Assembly: GCF_001854765.1 (NCBI RefSeq)
Contig: NZ_LJJE01000035.1
Coordinates: 79,581-143,580, forward strand
DNA length: 64,000 nt
DNA from: Vibrio sonorensis
Lineage (GTDB): Bacteria > Pseudomonadota > Gammaproteobacteria > Enterobacterales > Vibrionaceae
Direction: 5' to 3'
Shown: piece after piece, positions 49,556 through 58,432 of the stretch
Layout of the letters: each line of letters begins with the position of its first letter
Position numbering within the stretch: position 1 is the first letter of the stretch
Program-made: the position numbers and the translations under genes
The notes under the pieces: model-generated
Told to the model about the DNA's origin: nothing
The model's database searches: none
What the model saw: the letters and a program-made list of their open reading frames with translations, nothing else

Positions 49556-50614
49556 ATGAACAAGGACAAGCAGCTAGTCGCAAACCATCAAATTTTGTTG
49601 GGCTTGATAGCAGTGGTTCTTCTAGTAGGCTGCAATGCCTCTGGTGGAGATGGAGAAAGCACGGGGAATGCTAGTTCGACCAATAGCACTAATTTGACCA
49701 ATGTTCTTTTGTCGAACACCAATGCGGATTGCAGGCAGTATGTCGGGGATTTTTTCTCTTCGGTTACCGATGTTAAGCGAAGCCTCCCCTTTACAGGACA
49801 AGTAAATTTTTCTTCCAGCGGGACAAAATGCATTATTCAGTCGAATGCCATCCCCAACCACGACTTTAACGATGGCAGCGCTAATTTTGCCACTGACGTT
49901 TCAGAGCAGTCTCTTGATTATCAAATGACAGCTACCCCGGTATTATCGGGTTTCACGGATTTAAGCCTAGGGACATCAGAAGCAATACTGTTAAACGGAG
50001 TTAAAGTCGACCTCTTGGCTGCGGCTTGTTATGGAGTTGGCAGCGAGCCATTAGGACAAGAGAAAATTGGCTGTGGGCAAAATCAGATCGGAAATCCTTG
50101 GCGGTATGATCCAATGTCGCCACTAAACAACTTTGGAACGGACACACATAATGCCCATGTTCAACCGACGGGAGAGTACCACTATCACGGCAATCCCGTG
50201 GCGTTGTTTGAACAAGAGTGTGTGGGTAAATCGGCATCGCCAGTGATTGGTTTTGCTGCGGATGGTTATCCAGTATATGGCAGTTGTTTTTTTGATTCAT
50301 CAACAGGTAATGTGAGAAAGGCTGTCTCTAGCTACCGTTTAAAATCTGGAACTAGACAAGCAGAAGCGGGATATACGACACCGGTCGCGGGCAATGGCGT
50401 GGTTGCTAGCAATAGTTACGATGGCCAGTTTCGAGGGGATTGGGAATACGTAGTGGCACTTGGTGACTTAGATCAGTGCAATGGTATGACGGTAAACGGG
50501 CAATACGGTTACTACGTGACGGATAGTTTTCCTTGGATGATCAACTGTTTTAGAGGATCCGCAGATGCGAGCTTTAGTGGGGCAATATCAGTGAGGTCGC
50601 ACAGCCATGACTAA
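49556..50614 (+). CDS. YHYH-domain lipoprotein
   Basis: The chosen start gives MNKDKQLVANHQILLGLIAVVLLVGC in sequence, a lipoprotein signal with lipobox LVGC. The 352-residue protein contains the YHYH signature (EYHYHGNP) and DSHAH-like HNAHVQP region within a conserved domain ending FRGDWEYV. YHYH proteins are exported and of unknown function. An upstream ATG lies 16 codons earlier without a signal peptide. Confidence 0.82.
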   Translation: MNKDKQLVANHQILLGLIAVVLLVGCNASGGDGESTGNASSTNSTNLTNVLLSNTNADCRQYVGDFFSSVTDVKRSLPFTGQVNFSSSGTKCIIQSNAIPNHDFNDGSANFATDVSEQSLDYQMTATPVLSGFTDLSLGTSEAILLNGVKVDLLAAACYGVGSEPLGQEKIGCGQNQIGNPWRYDPMSPLNNFGTDTHNAHVQPTGEYHYHGNPVALFEQECVGKSASPVIGFAADGYPVYGSCFFDSSTGNVRKAVSSYRLKSGTRQAEAGYTTPVAGNGVVASNSYDGQFRGDWEYVVALGDLDQCNGMTVNGQYGYYVTDSFPWMINCFRGSADASFSGAISVRSHSHD

Positions 50615-50632
50615 CATGACTGTGCCCGTTGA

Positions 50633-51492
50633 CTACTTGATGTGACGCATGACCCCTTCTTGAACAGCGGTTGCCACCAAGTCACCTTGACGGTTGTAAA
50701 TTTCACCGCGAACTAGGCCACGAGTGTTGCTTGCGGTTGGACTTTCAATGGCAAACAGCAGCCATTCGTCCATTTTAAATGGGCGGTGGAACCAGATGGA
50801 GTGGTCAATAGTGGCGACTTGAAAATTGGGTGTCATCAACGACACTTCATGAGGGTGAAGGGCGGTGACTAAGAAGCCCCAGTCAGACGCATAACCAAGT
50901 AAGTATTGATGTATTAACTGGTCGTTGGGCACTTCGCCATTCGCCCTAATCCACAGGTACTGTTTGGGCTCGGTTTTTTTAGGTTTAAGTGGATTAACTA
51001 CGGTAACGGGCCGCATTTCAATCGGTTTTTCACCGCAGAAGGTTTGCTTGAGCTTTTCTGGCAAAAAGTCTGCAATTCGGGCGGCTAGTCTGATTCAGAG
51101 GCAAAGTTTTCCGGCCCATCGATCTGAGGCATAGTGTTTTGATGCTCGTAACCGGGAGCATCTCCGTGATAGGACGCAGTAAGGTAAAAAATAGGGCGGC
51201 CGTTTTGAATGGCTTTTACCCGACGAGTACTAAAGCTTTTGCCGTCTCTGAGGTTTTCTACATCATAAATAATAGGCTTTTCAGGATCGCCAGGGTAAAG
51301 GAAGTAACTGTGGAATGAGTGCACAGTCCTTGACTCGTCTACGGTGTATCTTGCTGCGGACAACGCTTGGCCAATAACCTGACCACCATAGACTTGAGGA
51401 AGCCCTAGGTTTTCGCTTTGACCGCGAAATAGTCCTTCTTCCAAACGCTCAAGTTTTAACAGCTCAAGCAACTCAGTAAGAGGTTTACTCAT
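50633..51492 (-). pseudogene. tesB: Acyl-CoA thioesterase II TesB, -1 frameshift
   Basis: TesB hydrolyses medium- and long-chain acyl-CoAs. The first half starts [30 protein letters not shown] and has [15 protein letters not shown]. After FASESD the frame hits TAG; the expected [17 protein letters not shown] is one frame over, and the second hot-dog repeat (PVTVVNPLKP..., VATIDHSIWFHRPF) runs intact to the stop. A single A at 51087 where AA is expected accounts for it. It neighbours ybaY and atl, the E. coli order. Confidence 0.93.
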
Positions 51493-51688
51493 GATTCGCC
51501 TTTAATAATCTTGTGATGTTAGAAACAGTGAGCATAACAAAAATTCACTGAGCTTGCCGACTAACGCCTTCTAACGGTTAGAAAAACTGACATGGTAAAG
51601 TGTTTGTCAATTCATCGCATATGCCAATGACAGGGGTGTTTGCGGCTCTTATAATTCCGATGAATTTTAAAACTAATTGTGAGGCGTT

Positions 51689-52117
51689 ATGAAAAAATTT
51701 GGAATATTGGTGGTTTCACTGCTTATGACGACAGGCTTGATAGGCTGCCAGCATGCTGAAGAAACCTCTAATGACACTCACATGCAGTCGGTGAGCGGCG
51801 TTGTCACATATCGAGAGCGAGTTGCTTTGCCAGCCAACGCATTGATAACTGTTTCGCTGCAAGATATCTCCTTGGCTGACGCGCCAGCTATCGTTTTGGC
51901 CAAGCAAAGTATTGAAGCCGATGGCAAGCAAGTCCCTTTTGCATTCGATTTGCCCTATGACAGCAACAATCTAAAGCAAGGTCACACCTACAGTGTCAGC
52001 GCGAGAATAGAGCTGGAAGGGAAGCTTCTGTTTATTACTGACACCGTCTATCCGGTGATAAGCGATGCCAATCAGACCCACCTTGTAGAACTGACCTTAA
52101 TAAAAGCCGGTGGATAA
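51689..52117 (+). CDS. ybaY: YbaY-family lipoprotein
   Basis: A lipoprotein signal peptide ends LIGC-QHA. The mature protein has the YbaY beta-sandwich segments VSGVVTYRERVALPANALITVSLQDISLADAPAIVLA in sequence, then PFAFDLPYD and the C-terminal strand. E. coli YbaY contributes to glycine-dependent growth and envelope stability in some reports; the role here is inferred. tesB-ybaY-atl synteny supports the call. Confidence 0.85.
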   Translation: MKKFGILVVSLLMTTGLIGCQHAEETSNDTHMQSVSGVVTYRERVALPANALITVSLQDISLADAPAIVLAKQSIEADGKQVPFAFDLPYDSNNLKQGHTYSVSARIELEGKLLFITDTVYPVISDANQTHLVELTLIKAGG

Positions 52118-52149
52118 ACAGAAAACCGTACTTTAGCCAATAGCAATCC

Positions 52150-52451
52150 TTAGGGTTGCCATTGGTATTTCTTCAGCGAAATCTTGCCAAACTCCGTCAC
52201 TTCTATCCCTTCGGCAAGCAACTTATTTCGTTGCCTATCGAGATCCGCACCTTTGAGTGAAATCATCCCTTTGCTGTTGATCACTCTATACCATGCAATT
52301 TACTACCTTCCGGTAGATTGCCCAAAGCTTTGCCTACATGTCGGGCATAACCCGGATAACCTGACAGTTTTGCGATCTGTCCGTAAGTACACACATTTCC
52401 TTTGGGAATTTGGTGAATGACCGCAAAGATTTGCATCAAAAACTGATCCAT
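52150..52451 (-). pseudogene. atl: Alkyltransferase-like DNA repair protein Atl (YbaZ), -1 frameshift
   Basis: Atl binds O6-alkylguanine without dealkylating it and recruits nucleotide excision repair. The first part, MDQFLMQIFAVIHQIPKGNVCTYGQIAKLSGYPGYARHVGKALG (in pieces), is the MGMT HTH region, followed by LPEGSKL. Then the frame breaks; the expected PWYRVINSKGMISLKGADL... KISLKKYQWQP is in the next frame. The single G at 52295 (plus strand) where GG is expected explains it. The residue after PW is Tyr rather than the reactive Cys of true MGMT, which is characteristic of Atl. Confidence 0.88.
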
Positions 52452-52531
52452 ACTGAGTTTGTCCTGATTCGTAGTTACCACGGATATTACCCCAATTCAA
52501 TCGTTGGAGAGGAAGGTAGAAGGAGAGGACT

Positions 52532-53271
52532 ATGGTATTTTCTACATTACAATTCTTCATCACCATCGTATTAGCCATTATATGCGCTAAGACGTTTAGC
52601 CTAAGCTCTGGTGATATTCACGTACTGGCCATGATTATTCCTGCGCTGTGGATTTTGCCACAAGCGAAATTTTCTGGAGTAGTAATGGTCGCCGCCCTTG
52701 CCTGTTACGGTCTTACCTTACCACATCAACCGGTCACTTTGTCGGTGAGTGTTTGGACTTTAACCCCTCTTTTGATGGTGATTTTTTCCAAACGCAGTAG
52801 CACAGGTGTCGTGGTTATGGCTGCTTTGATAGTGACCACGCTGCAAGTGGGAATAATGGTGACACAAGCGGGTGGAAAGCTGGCAGGCAGTGCTTGGATT
52901 ACCGCCGTTCAAACCCTTTCCGTAGTTATGGTTTGGTGGTCTGCGTATCGCTGGAGGCCGAGCAACAAACACAGTTGGTGGGCCCTAATGCTCATTGCAC
53001 CGCTATGGCTCGCTGGGCTTTCTTACGCCGCCCTTATAACGCTTTGTATCACTGGCATTATCGCCTCAATGGAGAGTTTATCCAACTTCGCACTTTTAGA
53101 TGGAATAAGCTGCTCTGTTGGACGCTACCTACGGTTGGCTTTGCCGCACTGGTTGTCACCCCAGGTATTGAAGTACCCAATCCTGTATTTGTTGTGTGGT
53201 TGTGCCTACTCGCCACTGCTTGGATGACAGATTACATTCTGCGCGCGGTAGAAGAAAACCAAGAGCTGTAA
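52532..53271 (+). pseudogene. Multi-helix inner-membrane protein, -1 frameshift
   Basis: The first ~185 residues contain six or more hydrophobic helices (FFITIVLAIICAK, HVLAMIIPALWILP, FSGVVMVAALACYGL, ...), ending MESLSN. The proper continuation LRTFRWNKLLCWTLPTVGFAALVV... TDYILRAVEENQEL lies in the next frame, requiring one base more around 53083-53087. I do not recognise a named family. It is followed by a strong terminator. Confidence 0.75.
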
Positions 53272-53286
53272 GCTCATATCTCAACT

Positions 53287-53325
53287 AACCAGAGTAATGA
53301 GAAGACCATTTTACTCTGGTTTTTC
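53287..53325 (+). terminator. Terminator of the membrane-protein gene
   Basis: Stem AACCAGAGTAA / TTACTCTGGTT with a 13-nt loop and following TTT. Confidence 0.8.
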
Positions 53326-53542
53326 ACCATCCTAGATAAGTTATCAACTACTAAATACAAGCCTCTGAACCTACTATTGATTTAGTAAAAGTGTGAGCGT
53401 GCATATATTGATGGGCTTTGGTCGTTGTTTGTAATGTAGCCAATTTGTTAAAGTTAATTTCCAGAGCATAGAAAGCTCATACGGTTTAGAAATGCCTATT
53501 TGTATCAAGGGCTAAAGTTTTCACTACGAAGAAGAAGTGAAT

Positions 53543-55567
53543 ATGGCTAGGTTAATGCAAGGTTTAATACGGATATATTGTCTAATAGGACTATTGGCGT
53601 TATCACCGATAACGTCATATGCCAAAGACAAGTACGTCGTGGCGCTTGAAGCCGATGACGTCGTATCTCGCGTGTTATTTGATGCCATAGAATCTCACTT
53701 TGGCGTTTCGATTGAATACGCTAATTATCAAAGTTTTAGTGCCATTTTAACCGCTGTTGAAATGGGACAAGCAGACTTTGCTGCGAACGTAACCTATACC
53801 GACGATAGAGCGACGCGCTTTGATTTTTCTGGCCCAACAAATATTGAATACACTTACCTGTACAGCCGAGAAAACCTGACACTTGAGCAAGTTGAAAACA
53901 TAGGTGTACCCGAGGGAACCATCTATGGAGATTTGGTTGCACTCAACTTTCCCGATATTGAACAGATTACCTATAACGGACACGAAGAAGCGCGGATTAT
54001 ATTGGAGTCTGGCCGGGTTGAAGGGGTTATTGATGCCATTAACCAACTAAAACCAATGCTACTTGCAGGTTTTGACGCCCAGCTTCTTAATCATCAAATA
54101 TCGATCAAACCCGTCTCCTTAGTGGTTCCGAAAGGACGCCATAGCGAACGCTTAGCTGAGTTTGAGGATTATCTTCACAGTGGTGAGGTGCAAAAGCTTC
54201 TCAGAGAATCAATACGACAGTACCAGTTCGATATTCGCCAACAGGCGTTGCGACAATTGGTATTTGACAGTGGAATTAATTACAACCGTCCCCTTAGAGT
54301 CAAACTTGAGTATGTGGGCCAGTATGCCCAAATCGATGACAACGGCGGCGTTAGTGGTATATCTGCCGATATAGTCATGCAGTCGTGTGATCTATTGATG
54401 CTCAACTGCCAAATCATGAACCATAAAGATGAAACATGGGAAGAGATGTACCATGACCTAATCAATCAAGAGATTGATATCTTGTCACCGATGGTGATCT
54501 CAGAATCGCGTAAGAACATCGCTTACTTTAGCTCACCTTACTATTTGCCAAAAGGGATCATGGTCAAAAGAGAAGGGTACAAAAACGGCGTTTACAGCAA
54601 TGTATCCGAGCTTATTGCTGAGCGAATCGGTGTTGTGCAAGACGACTTCTTTCAAGAACTGCTTTCTGGCATGTTGCCACAGAAAACGTTAAACGCGTAC
54701 ACCAATGTTGATGAGCAAGTTAAAGCCTTGCTAGACGGAGAAGTTGATTACATTGCTCTTAGCAAATCAAGTTACAACAAAGTGCTAAGAGAATCCGATA
54801 CTTTACTGCCGATAGTGGACGACACCCTTATCGGTGATTATTACACGACACAAGTGGCGATAGGGTTCCCAAAAAACCGAACAGGAGAAGCGCTCGCGCC
54901 GCTGTTTACCCGTGCTATCAAAATGTTAGACACCGAGAAAATCATAAAAAACTATGACTTTCAGCCGGACTGGAAAGCCACACTGCAAACTGAGAAAAAG
55001 TTTTTACGCCAAACACAGATTCTGTTTGTTCTGGTATTGGGGTTGTTAGCCATTGTGGCCATGTATCTTCACGTTCAATCTAATACCGATAACCTGACAA
55101 GAATGAAAAACCGGCGAGCGCTACATCGCAAGTATCGCAATGGTGTTGCAGCGAATCTTACCTTGATCTATCTAGATGTGAATGACTTTAAAGAGATAAA
55201 TGATAGCTATGGGCATGAAGTTGGCGATCAAGTATTGATACTGATCGCGAGTAAAATCAGCCATTGCTGGAAAGGGCACAGCTATCGGATTGGAGGTGAC
55301 GAGTTTATTTTGGTGGGCGACGTGACCGAACAAGACTTAGTTCATACCACCAATACCCTATCATCGATTGAGTATGTGGCACCTGAGGGAGATTTGAGCT
55401 TTGACGTGTCGATCGCAATAGGTATTTCTTACCCTAGGTCCATGAATGAAAGCTTACAGCAAGTTCTGAACGAAGCGGACTTGGCGATGTATCGCAACAA
55501 ATCTAACAAGAAACGTTCAAATACGTTAGACATAGACAACCCAGATAATGTCATTCGACTAGCCTAA
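53543..55567 (+). CDS. cdgH: CdgH-like diguanylate cyclase with tandem periplasmic solute-binding domains
   Basis: The 674-residue protein starts with a signal peptide ending SYA-KD. Two periplasmic SBP_bac_3 domains follow (about 30-255 and 260-490; GISADIVMQSCDLL begins the second). A membrane helix (ILFVLVLGLLAIVAMYLHV, about 500-518) and a GGDEF domain (about 525-665) complete it. The GGDEF domain has DVNDFKEINDSYGHEVGDQ and RIGGDEF, with no RxxD I-site at the usual position. V. cholerae CdgH has this architecture and raises c-di-GMP for biofilm. The ATG is preferred over a GTG two codons earlier, which lies in the ribosome-binding region. Confidence 0.88.
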   Translation: MARLMQGLIRIYCLIGLLALSPITSYAKDKYVVALEADDVVSRVLFDAIESHFGVSIEYANYQSFSAILTAVEMGQADFAANVTYTDDRATRFDFSGPTNIEYTYLYSRENLTLEQVENIGVPEGTIYGDLVALNFPDIEQITYNGHEEARIILESGRVEGVIDAINQLKPMLLAGFDAQLLNHQISIKPVSLVVPKGRHSERLAEFEDYLHSGEVQKLLRESIRQYQFDIRQQALRQLVFDSGINYNRPLRVKLEYVGQYAQIDDNGGVSGISADIVMQSCDLLMLNCQIMNHKDETWEEMYHDLINQEIDILSPMVISESRKNIAYFSSPYYLPKGIMVKREGYKNGVYSNVSELIAERIGVVQDDFFQELLSGMLPQKTLNAYTNVDEQVKALLDGEVDYIALSKSSYNKVLRESDTLLPIVDDTLIGDYYTTQVAIGFPKNRTGEALAPLFTRAIKMLDTEKIIKNYDFQPDWKATLQTEKKFLRQTQILFVLVLGLLAIVAMYLHVQSNTDNLTRMKNRRALHRKYRNGVAANLTLIYLDVNDFKEINDSYGHEVGDQVLILIASKISHCWKGHSYRIGGDEFILVGDVTEQDLVHTTNTLSSIEYVAPEGDLSFDVSIAIGISYPRSMNESLQQVLNEADLAMYRNKSNKKRSNTLDIDNPDNVIRLA

Positions 55568-55643
55568 AAACCAAGGTAAAGGTTGAGATTGCTTAATTGC
55601 TAAGCATTTGAATTCAATTGTTCGCTTTTATTGATGTGAAGAC

Positions 55644-55672
55644 TTGCAAAGCCCATTCTTATGCCGGATAAT
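55644..55672 (+). promoter_or_regulatory. Predicted ffs promoter
   Basis: TTGCAA (-35), 17-base spacer, GATAAT (-10), then a GC-rich CCTCGCAC discriminator as in stable RNA promoters. The likely start near 55679 would give about a 26-base 5' leader before mature 4.5S RNA, as in E. coli, where RNase P removes it. Confidence 0.6.
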
Positions 55673-55704
55673 CCTCGCACTCTTCGAGATATCGAAGTGA
55701 ACTA

Positions 55705-55813
55705 TGGAGGCTCTGGTCCTCTCGCAACAATAGCTCGTGAACTCGGTCAGGTCCGGAAGGAAGCAGCCGCAGCGTGTGACTTGTGTGCCGGGATGTGGCT
55801 GGAGTCTCCACCC
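55705..55813 (+). ncRNA. ffs: 4.5S RNA of the signal recognition particle
   Basis: The Ffh-binding core GGTCAGGTCCGGAAGGAAGC, then AGCAGCC and GTGCCGGGATGT, is unmistakable. The terminal helix pairs GGAGGCTC (55706-55713) with GAGTCTCC (55802-55809), and ACCC follows at the 3' end. Length of about 109 agrees with the bacterial 4.5S class. A Tn7-like element begins within about ten bases of the 3' end. Confidence 0.95.
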
Positions 55814-55822
55814 AATTGATGT

Positions 55823-55882
55823 TTGCAAAATAACTTAGCATAAATTGCAAAGAAGTTAGCAAATTTGCACTATAAGTCAGCA
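55823..55882. repeat. Three direct repeats at the transposon end (putative TnsB binding sites)
   Basis: TTGCAAAATAACTTAGCA (55823-55840), TTGCAAAGAAGTTAGCA (55845-55861) and TTGCACTATAAGTCAGCA (55865-55882) share TTGCA at the start and (C/G)T(T/C)AGCA at the end. They are spaced 22 and 20 bases apart. Closely spaced TnsB sites are typical of Tn7-like ends. Confidence 0.82.
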
Positions 55883-55892
55883 TAGTCTATTT

Positions 55893-55914
55893 TTTGTTGT
55901 AGGTTTACAACAAA
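55893..55914. promoter_or_regulatory. Perfect 9-bp-arm inverted repeat just upstream of tnsA
   Basis: TTTGTTGTA-GGTT-TACAACAAA ends four bases before the tnsA ATG at 55919. It could be an operator for tnsABC or an RNA hairpin masking the start site. It does not resemble the Xre operators further on. Confidence 0.6.
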
Positions 55915-55918
55915 TGTG

Positions 55919-56550
55919 ATGCGCACTATGTTCGACCAAACCAAGAAGTCATCTCACGTACACAACATCTGCAAGTTTATGAGCTTGAAAAATGATGCTG
56001 TAGTTCGCACCCTATCTATTTTAGAGTTCGACTTTTGTTTTCATCTCGAATATAACCCTGATGTTAAAGGTACATATCTCAACCACACGGTTTCTTTTAC
56101 TACTTTAATGGTCGCAAGTGTCGTTATACGCCTGACTTCTTAGCCGATGATCATAAAAACCAATCTACCCTTGTTGAAATTAAGCACTCAAGCCAAATCT
56201 TAAAACCTGATTTTAGACAGCGATTCGCTGAAAAACAGCGGGTAGCACTGGAAGAGCAAGGAAAGCGTCTTGTTTTGGTGACAGAAAAGCAAATTCGCAT
56301 TGATCCTATTTTTAGTAATCTCAAACTATTACATCGTTATTCTGGTTTACATACCGTCACAAAAGTTCAAAAGTCTGTTCTTGGGTTTATACAACGTAAG
56401 CAAAAAGTTCAGTTACGCGAAGTATGTGAATACCTAGGTTTATCTGAACATGAAACGCTTGTATCGACGCTCTGCTGGCTATCGTCAGGGAGAGTTAAAA
56501 CTGATATTAGAAGTTCTGATTTTGGTTTGAATAGCTATGTTTGGTGTTAG
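55919..56550 (+). pseudogene. tnsA: Tn7-like transposase endonuclease subunit TnsA, -1 frameshift
   Basis: TnsA cuts the 5' ends of the element, giving cut-and-paste movement together with TnsB. First frame: SLKNDAVVRTLSILEFDFCFHLEYNPDVKG, carrying the catalytic Glu. The expected continuation YISQPHGFFYYFNGRKCRYTPDF (catalytic Asp) and TLVEIKHSS (catalytic Lys) is one frame over, then a C-terminal wHTH-type region to the TAG at 56548-56550. GG at 56069-56070 where GGG is expected explains it. If genuine, loss of TnsA would turn transposition toward cointegrate formation. A sequencing error is more likely. No Shine-Dalgarno is visible before the ATG. Confidence 0.88.
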
Positions 56551-56552
56551 AT

Positions 56553-58430
56553 ATGACGTCAGATTTCGAAGACGTTTTTGGTTTCATCGACGAAATGGAA
56601 GCTTCTGCCAAAGAAGCGGAATTAGCAACAAAAATACCGAGTGATTTATTTCAAGAAAATGAATCGTATCCTTCTTCCTTTGATACATACCCTGAAAAAA
56701 CTCGAGAGGAAGCGTTACGACGCCTTAAAGTCATTCAGTTTACTGAAAGGCGTCTAATAGGTGGCTGGACAGAAAAAAATCTTGTACCAATTTTAGATGA
56801 CGTTAAACAGCAGTTAGGGTTAGCTCCGCCTAGTTGGCGAGTCCTTGCTAGCTGGAAAAAAATGTATTTTGAGTCAGGAAGGTCCGTTCTTTCGCTTATT
56901 CCTAAACATGCAAAAAAAGGGAATAGAACTGGTCATATTGATTCACGGTCGCTTATTGATGAAGCGATTGAAGTGAAATATCTGACTAAAGAGCGTTTAA
57001 GCGTCGCAGAGACTTACCGCTACTATAAAAGCCGAGTAATTAAAGCCAATCAAGAAATTGTCGAAGGTAAAATCAAGCAAATTAGCCAAAGAGCATTTTA
57101 TGACAGAGTGAATAGCTTACCACCCTATGATGTTGCCGTGGCTAGGTATGGAAAGCGATATGCAGATAGAGAGTTTCGTTCTGTAGGTCAGCAAATAGAG
57201 GCGACAAAGCCGATGGAGTATGTCGAAATTGACCATACTCCAGTTCCAGTGATTTTGATTGATGATGAGTTAGATGTCCCATTGGGTCGCCCATACCTAA
57301 CCATGCTTTATGATAGGTTTAGCAAATGCATTGTTGGCTTTAGTGTTAACTTTAGGGAGCCTAGTTTTGATTCTGTTAGAAAAGCGTTATTGAGTACTTT
57401 ATTAGAAAAACATTGGATAAAAGATAAGTTTCCTTCAATAACGAATGATTGGCCATGTCATGGAAAAATAGACTATTTGGTCGTCGATAATGGTGCAGAG
57501 TTTTGGAGTGACAGCCTAGAAGACTCTTTACGGCCTTTGGTGTCTGACATTCTATACAGTCAAGCTGCGAAGCCGTGGAGAAAGACAGGCATAGAAAAGT
57601 TATTTGACCAACTAAATAAGGGGTTGGTTAACGCTCTGCCTGGAAAAACATTCACAAATCCCACTCAGCTTAAAGATTATGACCCTAAAAAAGAGTCTGC
57701 TGTTAGAGTTTCCGTATTTATGGAATTAATACATAAATGGGTTATCGATCGATATCATATGGACTCTGATAGTAGAGAAAGGAATGTTCCCTATCATAAG
57801 TGGCATGAATCAAAATGGCTTCCAAACTTCTACCAAGGACAAGCTGCCGCAGAGTTACGCATTGAGTTGGGGTTGCTGCGGCATCGGACGATAGGGATCG
57901 CTGGGATCAGGTTGCACAATTTACGCTACCAATCTGACGAACTTATACAGTATCGAAAATATAATTCGCTCAATTCACAAGGGAAACTCTTTGTAAGGAC
58001 AAAAACTGACCCTTCGGATATAAGCGCTATTTACGTTTTTCTTGAATCAGAAAGGAGATACATAAAAGTGCCTGCGGTTGATAACAGTGGCTATACCAAA
58101 GGACTCTCGTTGTTCGAACACGAGCGAATTCAAAGAGTGCGAAGATTAAATACCCGAAGCCTCGTCAATGAGGAGTCTTTAGCAGATACATATCTCTATA
58201 TGGAAGCTCTTATCGAAGGAGAAGCGGAACGAATACGTGACTCTAAAAACAGAAAGCTGGCTCATCCCAAAACAGGGAATACTTCGAAAATTGCAAAATA
58301 TAGGGATGTTGGCACTGAAGGGCCAGGTTCAATTGTTAAAGAAAATGAAAACAGTAATTTAGCTTTGAGCGTTGTTACTACTCAAATATCATTGGACGAT
58401 GATGACTTGGAAGACATTGAGGGTTACTAG
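56553..58430 (+). CDS. tnsB: Tn7-like transposase TnsB (DDE integrase fold)
   Basis: TnsB binds the transposon ends and joins 3' ends to the target. The 625 residues hold the catalytic triad: Asp in VEIDHTPVPV, Asp in YLVVDNGAEF and Glu in KPWRKTGIEKLFDQ. N-terminal HTH regions (about 60-180) and a C-terminal beta-barrel and helical tail with an acidic end (DDDDLEDIEGY) complete it. The start MTSDFEDVFG comes just after the tnsA stop; in-frame TTG and GTG codons overlap tnsA slightly. Confidence 0.94.
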   Translation: MTSDFEDVFGFIDEMEASAKEAELATKIPSDLFQENESYPSSFDTYPEKTREEALRRLKVIQFTERRLIGGWTEKNLVPILDDVKQQLGLAPPSWRVLASWKKMYFESGRSVLSLIPKHAKKGNRTGHIDSRSLIDEAIEVKYLTKERLSVAETYRYYKSRVIKANQEIVEGKIKQISQRAFYDRVNSLPPYDVAVARYGKRYADREFRSVGQQIEATKPMEYVEIDHTPVPVILIDDELDVPLGRPYLTMLYDRFSKCIVGFSVNFREPSFDSVRKALLSTLLEKHWIKDKFPSITNDWPCHGKIDYLVVDNGAEFWSDSLEDSLRPLVSDILYSQAAKPWRKTGIEKLFDQLNKGLVNALPGKTFTNPTQLKDYDPKKESAVRVSVFMELIHKWVIDRYHMDSDSRERNVPYHKWHESKWLPNFYQGQAAAELRIELGLLRHRTIGIAGIRLHNLRYQSDELIQYRKYNSLNSQGKLFVRTKTDPSDISAIYVFLESERRYIKVPAVDNSGYTKGLSLFEHERIQRVRRLNTRSLVNEESLADTYLYMEALIEGEAERIRDSKNRKLAHPKTGNTSKIAKYRDVGTEGPGSIVKENENSNLALSVVTTQISLDDDDLEDIEGY

Positions 58431-58432
58431 TG

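Noticed and set aside
52295..52300. Atl as a true methyltransferase
   Set aside because: The residue after PW is Tyr instead of the reactive Cys, so it is an alkyltransferase-like protein.
55916..56550. Two separate small genes in the tnsA region
   Set aside because: The two frames are parts of one TnsA (Glu in the first, Asp and Lys in the second) joined by restoring one G at 56069-56070.
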